In this document: in pieces, positions 14,122-21,896 of the stretch
How the letters are laid out: every line of letters begins with the position of its first letter
How positions within the stretch are numbered: the stretch's first letter is position 1
DNA from: PALSA-505 sp035308365
GTDB lineage: Bacteria; Actinomycetota; Actinomycetes; Streptosporangiales; Streptosporangiaceae
Assembly (NCBI GenBank): GCA_035308365.1
Contig: DATGGU010000141.1
Span: 1 to 22,141, forward strand
Reading direction: 5' to 3'
DNA: 22,141 bases
Notes under the pieces: model-generated
Databases searched by the model: none
Told to the model about the DNA's origin: nothing
What the model saw: the letters and a program-made list of their open reading frames with translations, nothing else
Translations under genes and position numbers: made by a program

Positions 14122-15027
14122 ATGAGGCTCGCGACCATGGTCACGCCGCGCGGACTGCGCCTGCACGTCAAGGCGCGCTCGGGCTACGCCGACGTGGCTG
14201 ACGGCACGGGCGACCCGGCACTGTCCAGCCTGCGTGGCCTCCTTGAGGCCGGGGCGGACGGCATGGAGGCCGCACGCGGGCTGGTGGATTCCGAGGGCGC
14301 CGAGTTCGGGCCGGCCGGGTTCGGGCCGGCGGTGCCCGAGCCGCGGCGCATCCTGTGCCTGGGCGTGAACTACCGTGAGCACGCGATCGAGGGCGGCCGG
14401 GACGTCCCGGCCTGGCCGGAAGCCTTCGTCCGTGGTGAGGGCAGCGCGATCGGGCCCTACGCCGACCTGGTCAGGCCGGCTCTCACCAGCCGGTTCGACT
14501 TCGAGGGCGAACTGGGGCTGGTGATCGGCGAGGGCGGCCGGTACCTCGCGGCGGACAAGGCGATGGACGCGATCGCCGGGTACGTCGTGCTCAACGACGC
14601 CACGGCCCGGGACTGGCAGCGGGCCTCGACCCAGTGGACCGGCGGGAAGAACTTCGAGGGCAGCATGCCCATCGGGCCCGAACTGGTCACGGCCGATGAA
14701 GCCGACGTGTCGGACGTGGCCCTCACCACGAGGCTGAACGGCGAGGTCATGCAGTCGGCCCGCACCTCGCAGATGATCGTCGGCATTCCATCCGCCATCG
14801 AGTTCTTCTCCTCGTTCACCCGGCTGCGGCCGGGCGACGTGATCGCCACCGGCACCCCCGGTGGCGTCGGCTTCGCCCGGCAGCCCCCGGTGTGGCTGCT
14901 GCCGGGTGACGTCATCGAGGTCGCCATCGAGGGCGTCGGCACGATCCGCAACCGGGTGGTGGCCGAGGACGCCGACCTGAGCGACTGGAAGTGGCGGCCA
15001 CCGGGGTCCACCGCAGTCGGTATCTGA
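14122..15027 (+). CDS. Fumarylacetoacetate hydrolase-family enzyme
   Basis: The 301-residue cytoplasmic enzyme has an N-terminal region (1-72) and the FAH fold from about 74. Metal ligands are visible: Glu128 and Glu130 in FDFEGELGLVIG and Asp159 in LNDATARDWQ. Also seen are LGVNYREHA (His87), TGGKNFEG (Lys176) and GTPGGVGF. The family cleaves or decarboxylates/hydrates 2-keto or diketo acids from aromatic and other organic-acid breakdown (for example fumarylpyruvate hydrolases and 2-hydroxyhepta-diene-dioate-type isomerases); the exact substrate cannot be told. ATG 14122 has GGAGG (14109-14113) upstream. The divergent GntR/FCD gene and the importer that follows on the same strand suggest uptake and breakdown of one acid. 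Confidence 0.9.
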   Translation: MRLATMVTPRGLRLHVKARSGYADVADGTGDPALSSLRGLLEAGADGMEAARGLVDSEGAEFGPAGFGPAVPEPRRILCLGVNYREHAIEGGRDVPAWPEAFVRGEGSAIGPYADLVRPALTSRFDFEGELGLVIGEGGRYLAADKAMDAIAGYVVLNDATARDWQRASTQWTGGKNFEGSMPIGPELVTADEADVSDVALTTRLNGEVMQSARTSQMIVGIPSAIEFFSSFTRLRPGDVIATGTPGGVGFARQPPVWLLPGDVIEVAIEGVGTIRNRVVAEDADLSDWKWRPPGSTAVGI

Positions 15028-15031
15028 GCTT

Positions 15032-15118
15032 ATGAATGTTATTCAAAACATCCCCAACTGGGAAAGTTTCCGCTGGTCAGGACCCTGAAGAAAAATACGT
15101 GTTTTGAATGATATTCAT
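15032..15118. promoter_or_regulatory. Paired palindromic operators before the liv-type operon
   Basis: TGAAT-GTT-ATTCA (15033-15045) and TGAAT-GAT-ATTCA (15105-15117) are two 13-bp palindromes. They lie within a larger inverted repeat: 15032-15050 and 15100-15118 are reverse complements at 17 of 19 positions. The block is AT-rich against a GC-rich background and fills the gap between the FAH-family stop and the binding-protein ribosome-binding site. The arms recall the enterobacterial ARG box (TGAAT-N4-ATTCA) but the spacer is three, not four. It may be a regulator site or a long RNA stem. Confidence 0.6.
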
Positions 15119-15131
15119 TGGAGGCGACAGG

Positions 15132-16487
15132 ATGTTCAGGGCTACCGAACCCACGGGGCGCACCCCGGGAATCCCGGCCGGCCGAAGCCGTGGCTGGACG
15201 GCGGCGATAGCGGCCGTCGCGCTCACCGGCGGACTGGCCGCCTGCAGCAGCACCCCCTCCGGCGGCGGGACCGGCTCCGGGGCCCTCGTGTTCGCTGACG
15301 TCGCGCCGTTCAGCGGGCCCGATGCGGCCCTGGGGCCCACTTATCTGGTCTCCTGCGAGGGCACGGTCAACGCGATCAACAAGGCCGGTGGTGTGCTCGG
15401 CCACACGGTGAGCTGCACCTCGGCCGACACCAGGGGTGACCCGGCCGACGCCGTGCCCGCGGTGGGCAGCATGCTCAGCCGCACGCACAACCTGGCGCTG
15501 GTCATCGGCTGCACGTCGGACGAGGCGTCCGCGGTCGTCCCGATCATCAACAGCCACAAGACCGTGATGTTCTGCATGACCGGCCAGTCCGAGTTCGACC
15601 ACGTGCACTACCCGTACTTCTACCGGCTGGTGCCGCCGGACCTCGCGGAGTCCTACGCGATGACGGTCATCGCCAAGAACCTCGGCTATACCAAGATCGC
15701 GCTGGCGTTCGGGAACGACATCGGGTCGCAGACGTTCGTGCAGCCTGCCCTGCGGGCGATTGCCAAGGACGGCATGACGGTCGTGGCGAACGAGACGCTG
15801 GACCTGAACGCCACGACGTTCCGCACCGAGGCGGAGAAGATCGTGCTGGCCCACCCGGACGCCATCATGACCGAGGCGCTCGGCTCCGCCGACGCGACCC
15901 TGTTCTCCGAGATCAAGCAGCTCAACGGCGGCAAGATGATCCCGGTCATCGGCACCTCGGCGGCCATCTCGCCGGCCTTCTTCCAGGCCGCGGCGCGCGC
16001 GGTCGGGGCGTCGGCGTTCGCGGCGGCCTTCCACGCCGACAACCTGGTCACCGCGACCAGCGGGCCTGCCTACCAGGCCTTCACCCAGGCGCTGCTCGCG
16101 GTCAAGGGCAAGGTCGCCAACGCCCAGACCGGTGACTTCAGCACCTACTTCACCGCGCCGGGCGCCGTGCACCTGTACGACGGCATGAACCTGGCCGCGC
16201 TCGCGATGATCGCGGCGGGCAGCACCGAGACCGCGAAATGGCAGCCGTACATCACCACCATCGGTGACGGCGTGCCCGGGGCGGTGGTGGTCAACTCGTT
16301 CGCTCAGGGCGCCAGGGAGCTCAAAGCCGGCAAGAAGATCCGCTACATCGGGCCGGGCGGGCCGACCAGCTTCGACTCATTCCACGACTCCCCCGGCATC
16401 TTCCAGATCGACACCTACAGCCCGTCCGGCGCCGTGCAGGTGTCGGGCAACATCAGCGCCGCACAGCTTCGCGCGGTCGGCGGATGA
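15132..16487 (+). CDS. Branched-chain-type ABC transporter substrate-binding lipoprotein
   Basis: The 451-residue protein (from ATG 15132) has an N-region with several Arg, a hydrophobic segment and lipobox LAAC with Cys38. The mature part has the type I periplasmic fold of LivJ-like proteins (FADVAPFSGPDAALGPTY near the start, then AINKAGGVLGH, IGCTSDEASAVVPIINSHK, and FYRLVPPDLAESYAM). It captures a small solute outside the cell for the permeases downstream. ATG 15132 has GGAGG (15120-15124) at seven bases; ATG 15108, in frame, lies inside the palindrome and lacks a site. The stop overlaps the LivH start by four bases (ATGA). Family members bind amino acids, amides, urea or aromatic acids; the neighbouring enzyme favours an organic acid. 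Confidence 0.92.
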   Translation: MFRATEPTGRTPGIPAGRSRGWTAAIAAVALTGGLAACSSTPSGGGTGSGALVFADVAPFSGPDAALGPTYLVSCEGTVNAINKAGGVLGHTVSCTSADTRGDPADAVPAVGSMLSRTHNLALVIGCTSDEASAVVPIINSHKTVMFCMTGQSEFDHVHYPYFYRLVPPDLAESYAMTVIAKNLGYTKIALAFGNDIGSQTFVQPALRAIAKDGMTVVANETLDLNATTFRTEAEKIVLAHPDAIMTEALGSADATLFSEIKQLNGGKMIPVIGTSAAISPAFFQAAARAVGASAFAAAFHADNLVTATSGPAYQAFTQALLAVKGKVANAQTGDFSTYFTAPGAVHLYDGMNLAALAMIAAGSTETAKWQPYITTIGDGVPGAVVVNSFAQGARELKAGKKIRYIGPGGPTSFDSFHDSPGIFQIDTYSPSGAVQVSGNISAAQLRAVGG

Positions 16488-17350
16488 CCGTCTTTCTGGC
16501 CTCGGCCGGATTCGGGCTGATCACCGCCGCGGTCCTTGCCGTCGCGGCGGTGGGGTTCACACTGCAATTCGCCGTGACCGACGTGCTCAACCTGGCGTTC
16601 GCCGCGGTCATGACGGCCGGCGCGTTCGTGGCCTACTGGATCAACCAGCTCGGCGTGTCCATCTGGCTGGGGCTGGTCGTTGCCATGGCCGCCTGCTCGG
16701 CGCTGTCCGTGGTGCTCAACCTCGTCGTGTACTCGCCGTTCCAGCGGCGCGGGTCGTCGCCGATCACGATCGTGATCGTGTCGCTGGGCATGGCGCTCAT
16801 CATCGAGTTCGGCATCGAGGCGATCGTCGGCGGGGTCAACGTGTCGTACACGATGAGCCAGGGGCACACGTTCCACCTCGGCGGCCTCATCCTCACCAGC
16901 GTGCAGCTCGTCATCATCGCGATCAGCGTCGTGGTGATGGCCTTCGCCCATGTCCTGCTCCGTTACACCAAGCTGGGCAAGGCCATGCGGGCCACCGCGG
17001 CCAACCGTTCGCTGGCCCGCAACTGCGGCATCAGGACCGACCGGGTCATCACCACGACCTGGGCGCTGACCGGTGCGCTGTGCGGGCTGGCCGGGACGGT
17101 GTTCGCCATCGACATCGGCAGCTTCGGCCCGGCCAGCACCGACCTGTTCGTGGTGCTGATTTTGGCCGCGGTCTTCCTCGGCGGGCCGGGGCACGCCTAC
17201 GGAGCCATGCTCGGCGCGCTGCTGATCGGCGTGGCAACCGAGGTCAGCGCGGCCTACATCCCGCCCGACTACAAGTACGTGGTCGCCTTCGCCGCACTGC
17301 TGGCCATGCTCGCCGTGCGGCCGTCCGGGTTGTTGGGCGCGCGAGCCTGA
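16484..17350 (+). CDS. Branched-chain-type ABC transporter permease (LivH family)
   Basis: The 288-residue polytopic membrane protein has about eight hydrophobic segments. The family pattern is clear: VTDVLNLAFAAVMTAGAFVA near residue 28, the cytoplasmic loop with GKAMRATAANRSLARNCGI at about 165-184, TWALTGALCGLAGTVFAI and the late LAAVFLGGPGHAYGAMLGA. It pairs with the LivM half of the next protein to form the channel. Its ATG overlaps the binding-protein stop (ATGA), so translation is coupled. An 87-base gap with a long inverted repeat separates it from the next gene. Confidence 0.93.
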   Translation: MTVFLASAGFGLITAAVLAVAAVGFTLQFAVTDVLNLAFAAVMTAGAFVAYWINQLGVSIWLGLVVAMAACSALSVVLNLVVYSPFQRRGSSPITIVIVSLGMALIIEFGIEAIVGGVNVSYTMSQGHTFHLGGLILTSVQLVIIAISVVVMAFAHVLLRYTKLGKAMRATAANRSLARNCGIRTDRVITTTWALTGALCGLAGTVFAIDIGSFGPASTDLFVVLILAAVFLGGPGHAYGAMLGALLIGVATEVSAAYIPPDYKYVVAFAALLAMLAVRPSGLLGARA

Positions 17351-17427
17351 GACCCCTTCAACGATCATGAAAACCAGGACCCGGTTTGCGGCAGTCAGCG
17401 GCCGGCGGCGAATTTTGAAAGGGTCTT
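17349..17427 (+). promoter_or_regulatory. Stem flanking the livH to livM-livG gap
   Basis: AGACCCCTTCAA (17350-17361) can pair with TTGAAAGGGTCT (17415-17426) with one C-A mismatch in 12 positions, enclosing about 53 bases. The left arm overlaps the LivH stop codon and the right arm ends one base before the AAGGAG ribosome-binding site (17428-17433) of the next gene. In mRNA this could tune translation of the fusion gene, protect an mRNA end or attenuate. No T run follows. Confidence 0.4.
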
Positions 17428-17437
17428 AAGGAGCCTG

Positions 17438-19204
17438 ATGACCTACCTGATCACGCTGCTGGTGTACGGCGCGGTGGACGTCATCGCGTGCCTGGGGCTG
17501 AGCCAGCAGTTCGGCGTGGCCGGCGTCACGAACTTCGGTTTCATCATCTTCCAGGCGGCCGGGGCCTATGTGGCGGCGATCCTGGCGCTGCCCCCGGACA
17601 CGGCCAACGGTGGGTTCCAGCACTATATCGGCGGCTGGAACCTGCCGTTCCCGCTGCCGTGGCTCGGCGCGGCCGTGGCGGGCGCCCTGCTGGCGTTGCC
17701 GTTCACGTTCCTGGTCGGGCGGCGGCTGCGTGGCGACTTCGCCGCGGTGGGGCTGCTGGTTACCGCGGTGCTGCTGAACCTGCTGGTGATGAACTACGTG
17801 CCGCTGTTCAACGGGGACGCCGGCGTCGCGATCGTGCCGGCGCCGCTGCAGTCCCAGGTGATGACCACGACGTCGACCGCGTACCAGTGGTCGTTCGCCG
17901 CCGGTGTCATCGTCCTGGCCGGGGCCATCTACTGGCTGGTGCGGCGGATCACCGAATCGCCCTACGGGCGGACGCTGCGGGCGATGCGGGACAACGACAA
18001 GGTGGCCGACTCACTGGGCAAGAACCTGCTGTCACTGCGGACCGGGGTGCTGGTGCTCGGCGGGGCGATCGCGGGCCTGTCCGGCGGGGTGCTTGTCAGC
18101 TTCATCAGCGTCTGGTCACCGGCCGCGTGGACCTACGCGGAGACCATCGTGCTGTTCGCCGCCGTCATCATCGGCGGGCGCGGCAACCACCTTGGCGCGG
18201 TGCTCGGCGCGATCATCGTCCCGGTCGGCTTCGAGGAATCCACCCGGCTGATCACCAACGCCAACCCGGGCCTGCCGCCCAACCTGCTGCCCTCGGTGCA
18301 GTGGGTGGCGATCGGGCTGCTCATCGCGCTGTTCCTGTGGCTGCGGCCGCAGGGAATCCTGCCGGAGCGACGGCGGGTGACCGAGCTGCCGGTGAAGTCC
18401 GCCGAGCGTGCTGCGCCGCAGCCGGTTGCCGCCGAGGGCTCCGGCGACGGGATCATCTTGCAAGCGACGGACCTGAGCCGGGACTTCGGCGGCGTGCACG
18501 CGGTCAGCGGCGTCTGCCTGTCCGTGCGGCGGGGCACGGTCACCGGCCTCATCGGGCCGAACGGGGCGGGCAAGTCGACGCTGCTCTCCCTGCTCGCCGG
18601 GACCGAGCGCGTGTCGGCGGGCCAGGTGTTCTACCAGGGCGCCGACGTGACCGGGCTACCCGCCTTCCGGCGCGCCCGGCTGGGCCTGGTGCGGACGTTC
18701 CAGCTCGCCAGCGAGTTCCGGCGGCTGACGGTCATGGAGAACCTGCTGTCCGCGGCCCCGGGCAACCGGGGCGAGACGATGCGCGGCGCGTTCGCCGGGC
18801 GGCGCTACTGGCGCGGCGACGAGGCGGCGGCGGTGGCCAGGGCGGCCGGCATCCTGGAGCGGTTCGGCCTGACGGCGCTGGCCAACGAGTACGCCGGGAA
18901 CCTCAGCGGCGGACAGCGCAGGCTGGTCGAGATCATGCGCGCACTGATGACCGGCCCGGCAATGCTGCTGCTGGACGAGCCGATGGCAGGCGTCCATCCC
19001 GAGCTGGCCCGGCGCATCGGGAACCTGCTGGCAGAGCTGGCTCACGATGGCATGACCGTGCTGATCGTCGAGCATGAGCTGGCCATCATGGACGAGTTCT
19101 GCGATCCGGTCATCGTGATGGCGGAGGGCTCGGTGCTGGCCGAGGGCACGATGGCGCAGTTGCGGGAGCGGACCGAGGTCGTGGAGGCCTACCTTGTCGG
19201 CTGA
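17438..19204 (+). CDS. LivM-LivG fusion: ABC permease joined to ATPase
   Basis: The 588-residue protein carries two parts usually made as two. Residues 1-305 are a LivM-type permease (GVAGVTNFGFIIFQAAGAYVA at 26-46; RTLRAMRDNDKVADSLGKN at 178-196; VIIGGRGNHLGAVLGA at 243-258). After a linker of about 30 residues (310-338) comes a LivG-type ATPase: Walker A GPNGAGKST at 373-381, signature LSGGQ at 489-493, Walker B LLLDEP at 510-515 and the switch His546. It moves the solute across the membrane using ATP, with LivH and LivF. ATG 17438 follows AAGGAG at four bases. No stop or frameshift lies at the join, so the fusion is real in this sequence. Its 3' end overlaps livF. Confidence 0.93.
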   Translation: MTYLITLLVYGAVDVIACLGLSQQFGVAGVTNFGFIIFQAAGAYVAAILALPPDTANGGFQHYIGGWNLPFPLPWLGAAVAGALLALPFTFLVGRRLRGDFAAVGLLVTAVLLNLLVMNYVPLFNGDAGVAIVPAPLQSQVMTTTSTAYQWSFAAGVIVLAGAIYWLVRRITESPYGRTLRAMRDNDKVADSLGKNLLSLRTGVLVLGGAIAGLSGGVLVSFISVWSPAAWTYAETIVLFAAVIIGGRGNHLGAVLGAIIVPVGFEESTRLITNANPGLPPNLLPSVQWVAIGLLIALFLWLRPQGILPERRRVTELPVKSAERAAPQPVAAEGSGDGIILQATDLSRDFGGVHAVSGVCLSVRRGTVTGLIGPNGAGKSTLLSLLAGTERVSAGQVFYQGADVTGLPAFRRARLGLVRTFQLASEFRRLTVMENLLSAAPGNRGETMRGAFAGRRYWRGDEAAAVARAAGILERFGLTALANEYAGNLSGGQRRLVEIMRALMTGPAMLLLDEPMAGVHPELARRIGNLLAELAHDGMTVLIVEHELAIMDEFCDPVIVMAEGSVLAEGTMAQLRERTEVVEAYLVG

Positions 19205-19973
19205 GCAGCCGGTGTCCCAGCCGGCCGCGGGGCAGCCGATCACCGCGGAGGATGTCACCGCGGGCTATGGTGGCGACCCGGTGATCCGGGGGATCTCGGT
19301 GCGGGCCGGCCCCGGTCAGGTCGTCTCCATCGTGGGCCCCAACGGGTCGGGCAAGAGCACCCTGCTCAAGAGCATGGTCGGCGTCGTGCGGGTCAGCGGC
19401 GGCCGGGTCCTGCTGGGCGATCGCGCCATCACCAACCTCGCGCCCGAAGAGGTGGCCCGGGCCGGCGTCGGCTACGTGCCACAGGTGGACGACGTGTTCG
19501 GCCCGCTCACCGTCAGGGAGAACCTGGAGATGGGCGGCTACCTGCTGGCCCGGCGCGATGTCGCGGGGCGGATCGAGCGCGTGTTCAGCGTGTTCCCCCG
19601 GCTGGCCACCATGGCGCGCCGCCCGGCGGGCAAGCTCAGCGGCGGCGAGCGAAAAATGCTGGCGATGGGCCGGGTGCTGATGCTGGAGCCCGCGGTGTTC
19701 CTGCTGGACGAGCCGACGGCAAACCTCGCGCCCGCCATCGCCCGGTCCCTGCTCAGCGAGCACGTCCGCCGCCTCGCCGAACGCGGCGCGGCGGTGCTGA
19801 TCGTGGAGCAGCGGGCCAAGGCGGTGCTGGCCATCTCGGACCGGACCTATGTACTCGGCGGCGGCGAACTCAAGATGGAGGGAACCCCGGCCGAACTGTC
19901 GAACAGCCCGGAGTTCGTCGACTCCTTCCTGGGCGGCGGCCGCGGCCGCGCCGTCCCATCCAGCGAGACGTGA
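19194..19973 (+). CDS. Branched-chain-type ABC transporter ATPase (LivF family)
   Basis: The 259-residue ATPase has Walker A GPNGSGKST (48-56), the LivF-typical YVPQVDDVFGPLTVRENLEMGGYL (about 94-117), signature LSGGERKMLAMGR (148-160) and Walker B FLLDEP (169-174). The switch position is Gln206 (IVEQ), normal for LivF proteins. It pairs with the ATPase half of the fusion protein. TTG 19194 is used because GGAGG lies six bases upstream (19183-19187); it overlaps the fusion gene by 11 bases. It is the last gene of the transporter operon. Confidence 0.93.
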   Translation: MSAEQPVSQPAAGQPITAEDVTAGYGGDPVIRGISVRAGPGQVVSIVGPNGSGKSTLLKSMVGVVRVSGGRVLLGDRAITNLAPEEVARAGVGYVPQVDDVFGPLTVRENLEMGGYLLARRDVAGRIERVFSVFPRLATMARRPAGKLSGGERKMLAMGRVLMLEPAVFLLDEPTANLAPAIARSLLSEHVRRLAERGAAVLIVEQRAKAVLAISDRTYVLGGGELKMEGTPAELSNSPEFVDSFLGGGRGRAVPSSET

Positions 19974-20091
19974 CGCGGCCCAGGTAGCGGTACCGTTCAG
20001 TTCATCCCCCGGGTGGGATTGCAGCCCTTTCGCCGGCCCGCACGGTGTACGTCTGCCCGGTGACGGCGGATCATTGGGAACGAGCCGCGTC

Positions 20092-20111
20092 CGCGGCCGG
20101 TGCCGGCCGCG
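20092..20111. terminator. Perfect 9-bp GC hairpin in the livF-kinase gap
   Basis: CGCGGCCGG (20092-20100) and CCGGCCGCG (20103-20111) are exact reverse complements around TG (in RNA, eight pairs with a four-base loop). It is 119 bases after the livF stop and 46 before the kinase start, so it may end the transporter transcript or lie in the kinase leader. A weaker imperfect palindrome, ATCCCCCG-GGTGGGAT, lies at 20006-20021. Confidence 0.4.
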
Positions 20112-20156
20112 AAGTTGTGCTCAGGTTGCCGGGCGGGCTGATCTGCGGGATTGACC

Positions 20157-21896
20157 ATGGGCGCTGATGAACGGTACTCGCCGATACCTCAGTTGCGCCT
20201 CGATGACCTGCTGGCCGAGCTCCAGGCCAGGCTGCAGAATGTGCTCGATACGCGGGACCGTAGCCACGCCCTGCTGGAGGCGGTGGTCGCCGTGGGCACC
20301 AACCTCGACCTCGAAGTGGTGCTCCGGCAGATCGTCGAGGCTGCCGTCCGGCTCATCGGCTGCCGTTACGGTGCGCTGGGCGTGATTGGCGAGGGCGGCA
20401 CGCTGGCCGAGTTCGTTCCGGCCGGGCTGGATGAATCCGAGATCGCCGGGATCGATCACTGGCCGGAGGGCCGCGGCCTGCTCGGCGAGCTGATCACCAA
20501 CCCCCGGCCGCTGCGGCTGCCTGACATGGCAGCCGATCCTCGCTCGGCCGGGTTCCCGTCCGGCCATCCGCCGATGGGATCCTTCCTCGGGACACCGATA
20601 CGGATCCGGGACGAGGTCTACGGCAACCTCTACCTGACCGAGAAGCAAGGCCACGCCGAGTTCGGCGAGGACGACGAGATCCTGCTCGTCACGCTGGCGT
20701 CGGCGGCCGGGGTGGCGATCGAGAACGCCCGGCTGTACGCGGAGGCGCAAAGGCAGCAGCAGTGGCTGCGGGCCAACGCGGAGGTGACCCGGCGGCTGCT
20801 GTCCGATGACGAGCCGCGCGATGTGCTGGCCCTGGTCACCAGGCTGGCGCTGGAGATGTCCGGAGCGGACCTGGTGGTGCTGGCGTTGCCGGTGGGCAGC
20901 CGCGATCAGCTGGTGATCGAGCACGCGGTCGGCGCCGGGGCGGACGAGACGCTGGGACTGGTGCTCCCGGCCGGTGGATCGGCGTCCGGGATCGTGATGG
21001 CCACCGGCAAGCCGCTGGCGGTGGAGAAATTCAGCACCGACAACCGGGTTGCCTCGGTGGCCCGCGAGCACATGCCGCTCGGCCCCGCGGTGTTCGTCCC
21101 GCTGGGCGCGCCCGGCGATGTGCGCGGGGTGCTGACGGCGGGCAGGCGCAAGGGCTCCCTCCCGCTGTCCCCGCCCGCGGTGGAAATGCTGATCATGTTC
21201 GCGGCACAGGCAGGCATCGGGCTCGAACTGGCCGGCCACCGCAGGGACACACAGCGGTTCGCGCTGTTCGAGGACCGGGACCGGATCGGCCGCGATCTGC
21301 ACGACCGGGTGATCCAGCGGCTGTTCGCCACCGGCATGTCGTTGCAGGGAAGCACCGGCCTGATCGCGAATGCGCAGGCTGCCAGCCGGGTCCGGCAGGC
21401 GGTGGACGCACTGGACGAGACGATCAGGGACATCAGGTCAGCGATCTTCACCCTGCAGTCGCGCCCGCAGGGCGGCGCGGCCGGGGTGCGCACCGCGGTA
21501 CTGGAGATCGTTGCGGAGATGACCGAGCCGCTGGGCTTCAGGCCTGCCGTGCGGATGGACGAGCGGCTCGACACCGTGGTGCCAGCTGAGATCGCCGATC
21601 ACCTGCTGGCCGCGCTGCGCGAGGGCCTGTCCAACGTGGCCAGGCACGCCGGCGCCGGCAAGGTCTTCGTCGCGGTCGCGGCCGGCCCGGACCTGGTGCT
21701 CACCATCCGGGACGACGGCCGGGGCATGGCGCAGACGACGCGCCGAAGCGGCCTGGCAAACCTCGGCGAACGCGCCGGGCGCCTGGGCGGAACGCTGTCG
21801 TTCGGCGCTGCCGCTGACGGTGGCACCGAACTGCAATGGCGGGTACCGCTGCCCGGGGCAGCCACCAGGACGGCTGGCACGCCGTTGTCTCAGTGA
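20157..21896 (+). CDS. DosS/DevS-like two-GAF sensor histidine kinase
   Basis: The 579-residue cytoplasmic kinase has the M. tuberculosis DevS (DosS) layout: a short N-region (PQLRLDDLLAELQ), GAF1 at about 45-193, GAF2 at about 213-363, a HisKA_3 dimer domain with FEDRDRIGRDLHDRVIQRLF (phospho-His382) and an HATPase domain with the N-box Asn493 (LREGLSNVARHA), DDGRGM at 519-524 and SGLANLGERAGRLGG. GAF1 keeps GHPPMGSFLG; its His137 lines up with DevS His149, the haem ligand, so O2/NO/CO or redox sensing is plausible. ATG 20157 has GCGGGA six bases upstream; TTG 20151 is in frame. It should phosphorylate a NarL/LuxR-type regulator, and a DosR-like gene lies tail to tail with it. Confidence 0.92.
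   Translation: MGADERYSPIPQLRLDDLLAELQARLQNVLDTRDRSHALLEAVVAVGTNLDLEVVLRQIVEAAVRLIGCRYGALGVIGEGGTLAEFVPAGLDESEIAGIDHWPEGRGLLGELITNPRPLRLPDMAADPRSAGFPSGHPPMGSFLGTPIRIRDEVYGNLYLTEKQGHAEFGEDDEILLVTLASAAGVAIENARLYAEAQRQQQWLRANAEVTRRLLSDDEPRDVLALVTRLALEMSGADLVVLALPVGSRDQLVIEHAVGAGADETLGLVLPAGGSASGIVMATGKPLAVEKFSTDNRVASVAREHMPLGPAVFVPLGAPGDVRGVLTAGRRKGSLPLSPPAVEMLIMFAAQAGIGLELAGHRRDTQRFALFEDRDRIGRDLHDRVIQRLFATGMSLQGSTGLIANAQAASRVRQAVDALDETIRDIRSAIFTLQSRPQGGAAGVRTAVLEIVAEMTEPLGFRPAVRMDERLDTVVPAEIADHLLAALREGLSNVARHAGAGKVFVAVAAGPDLVLTIRDDGRGMAQTTRRSGLANLGERAGRLGGTLSFGAAADGGTELQWRVPLPGAATRTAGTPLSQ

Noticed and set aside
15032..15118. Reading the palindromes as true ArgR boxes
   Set aside because: The spacer is three bases, not the four of the enterobacterial box, and no arginine genes are nearby.
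17488..19077. 529-aa plus-strand frame inside the LivM-LivG gene
   Set aside because: Arg/Gly/Ala-rich shadow; the real frame has membrane segments and all ATPase motifs.
20121..21302. 393-aa frame opposite the histidine kinase
   Set aside because: Antisense shadow of a gene with complete GAF and kinase motifs.
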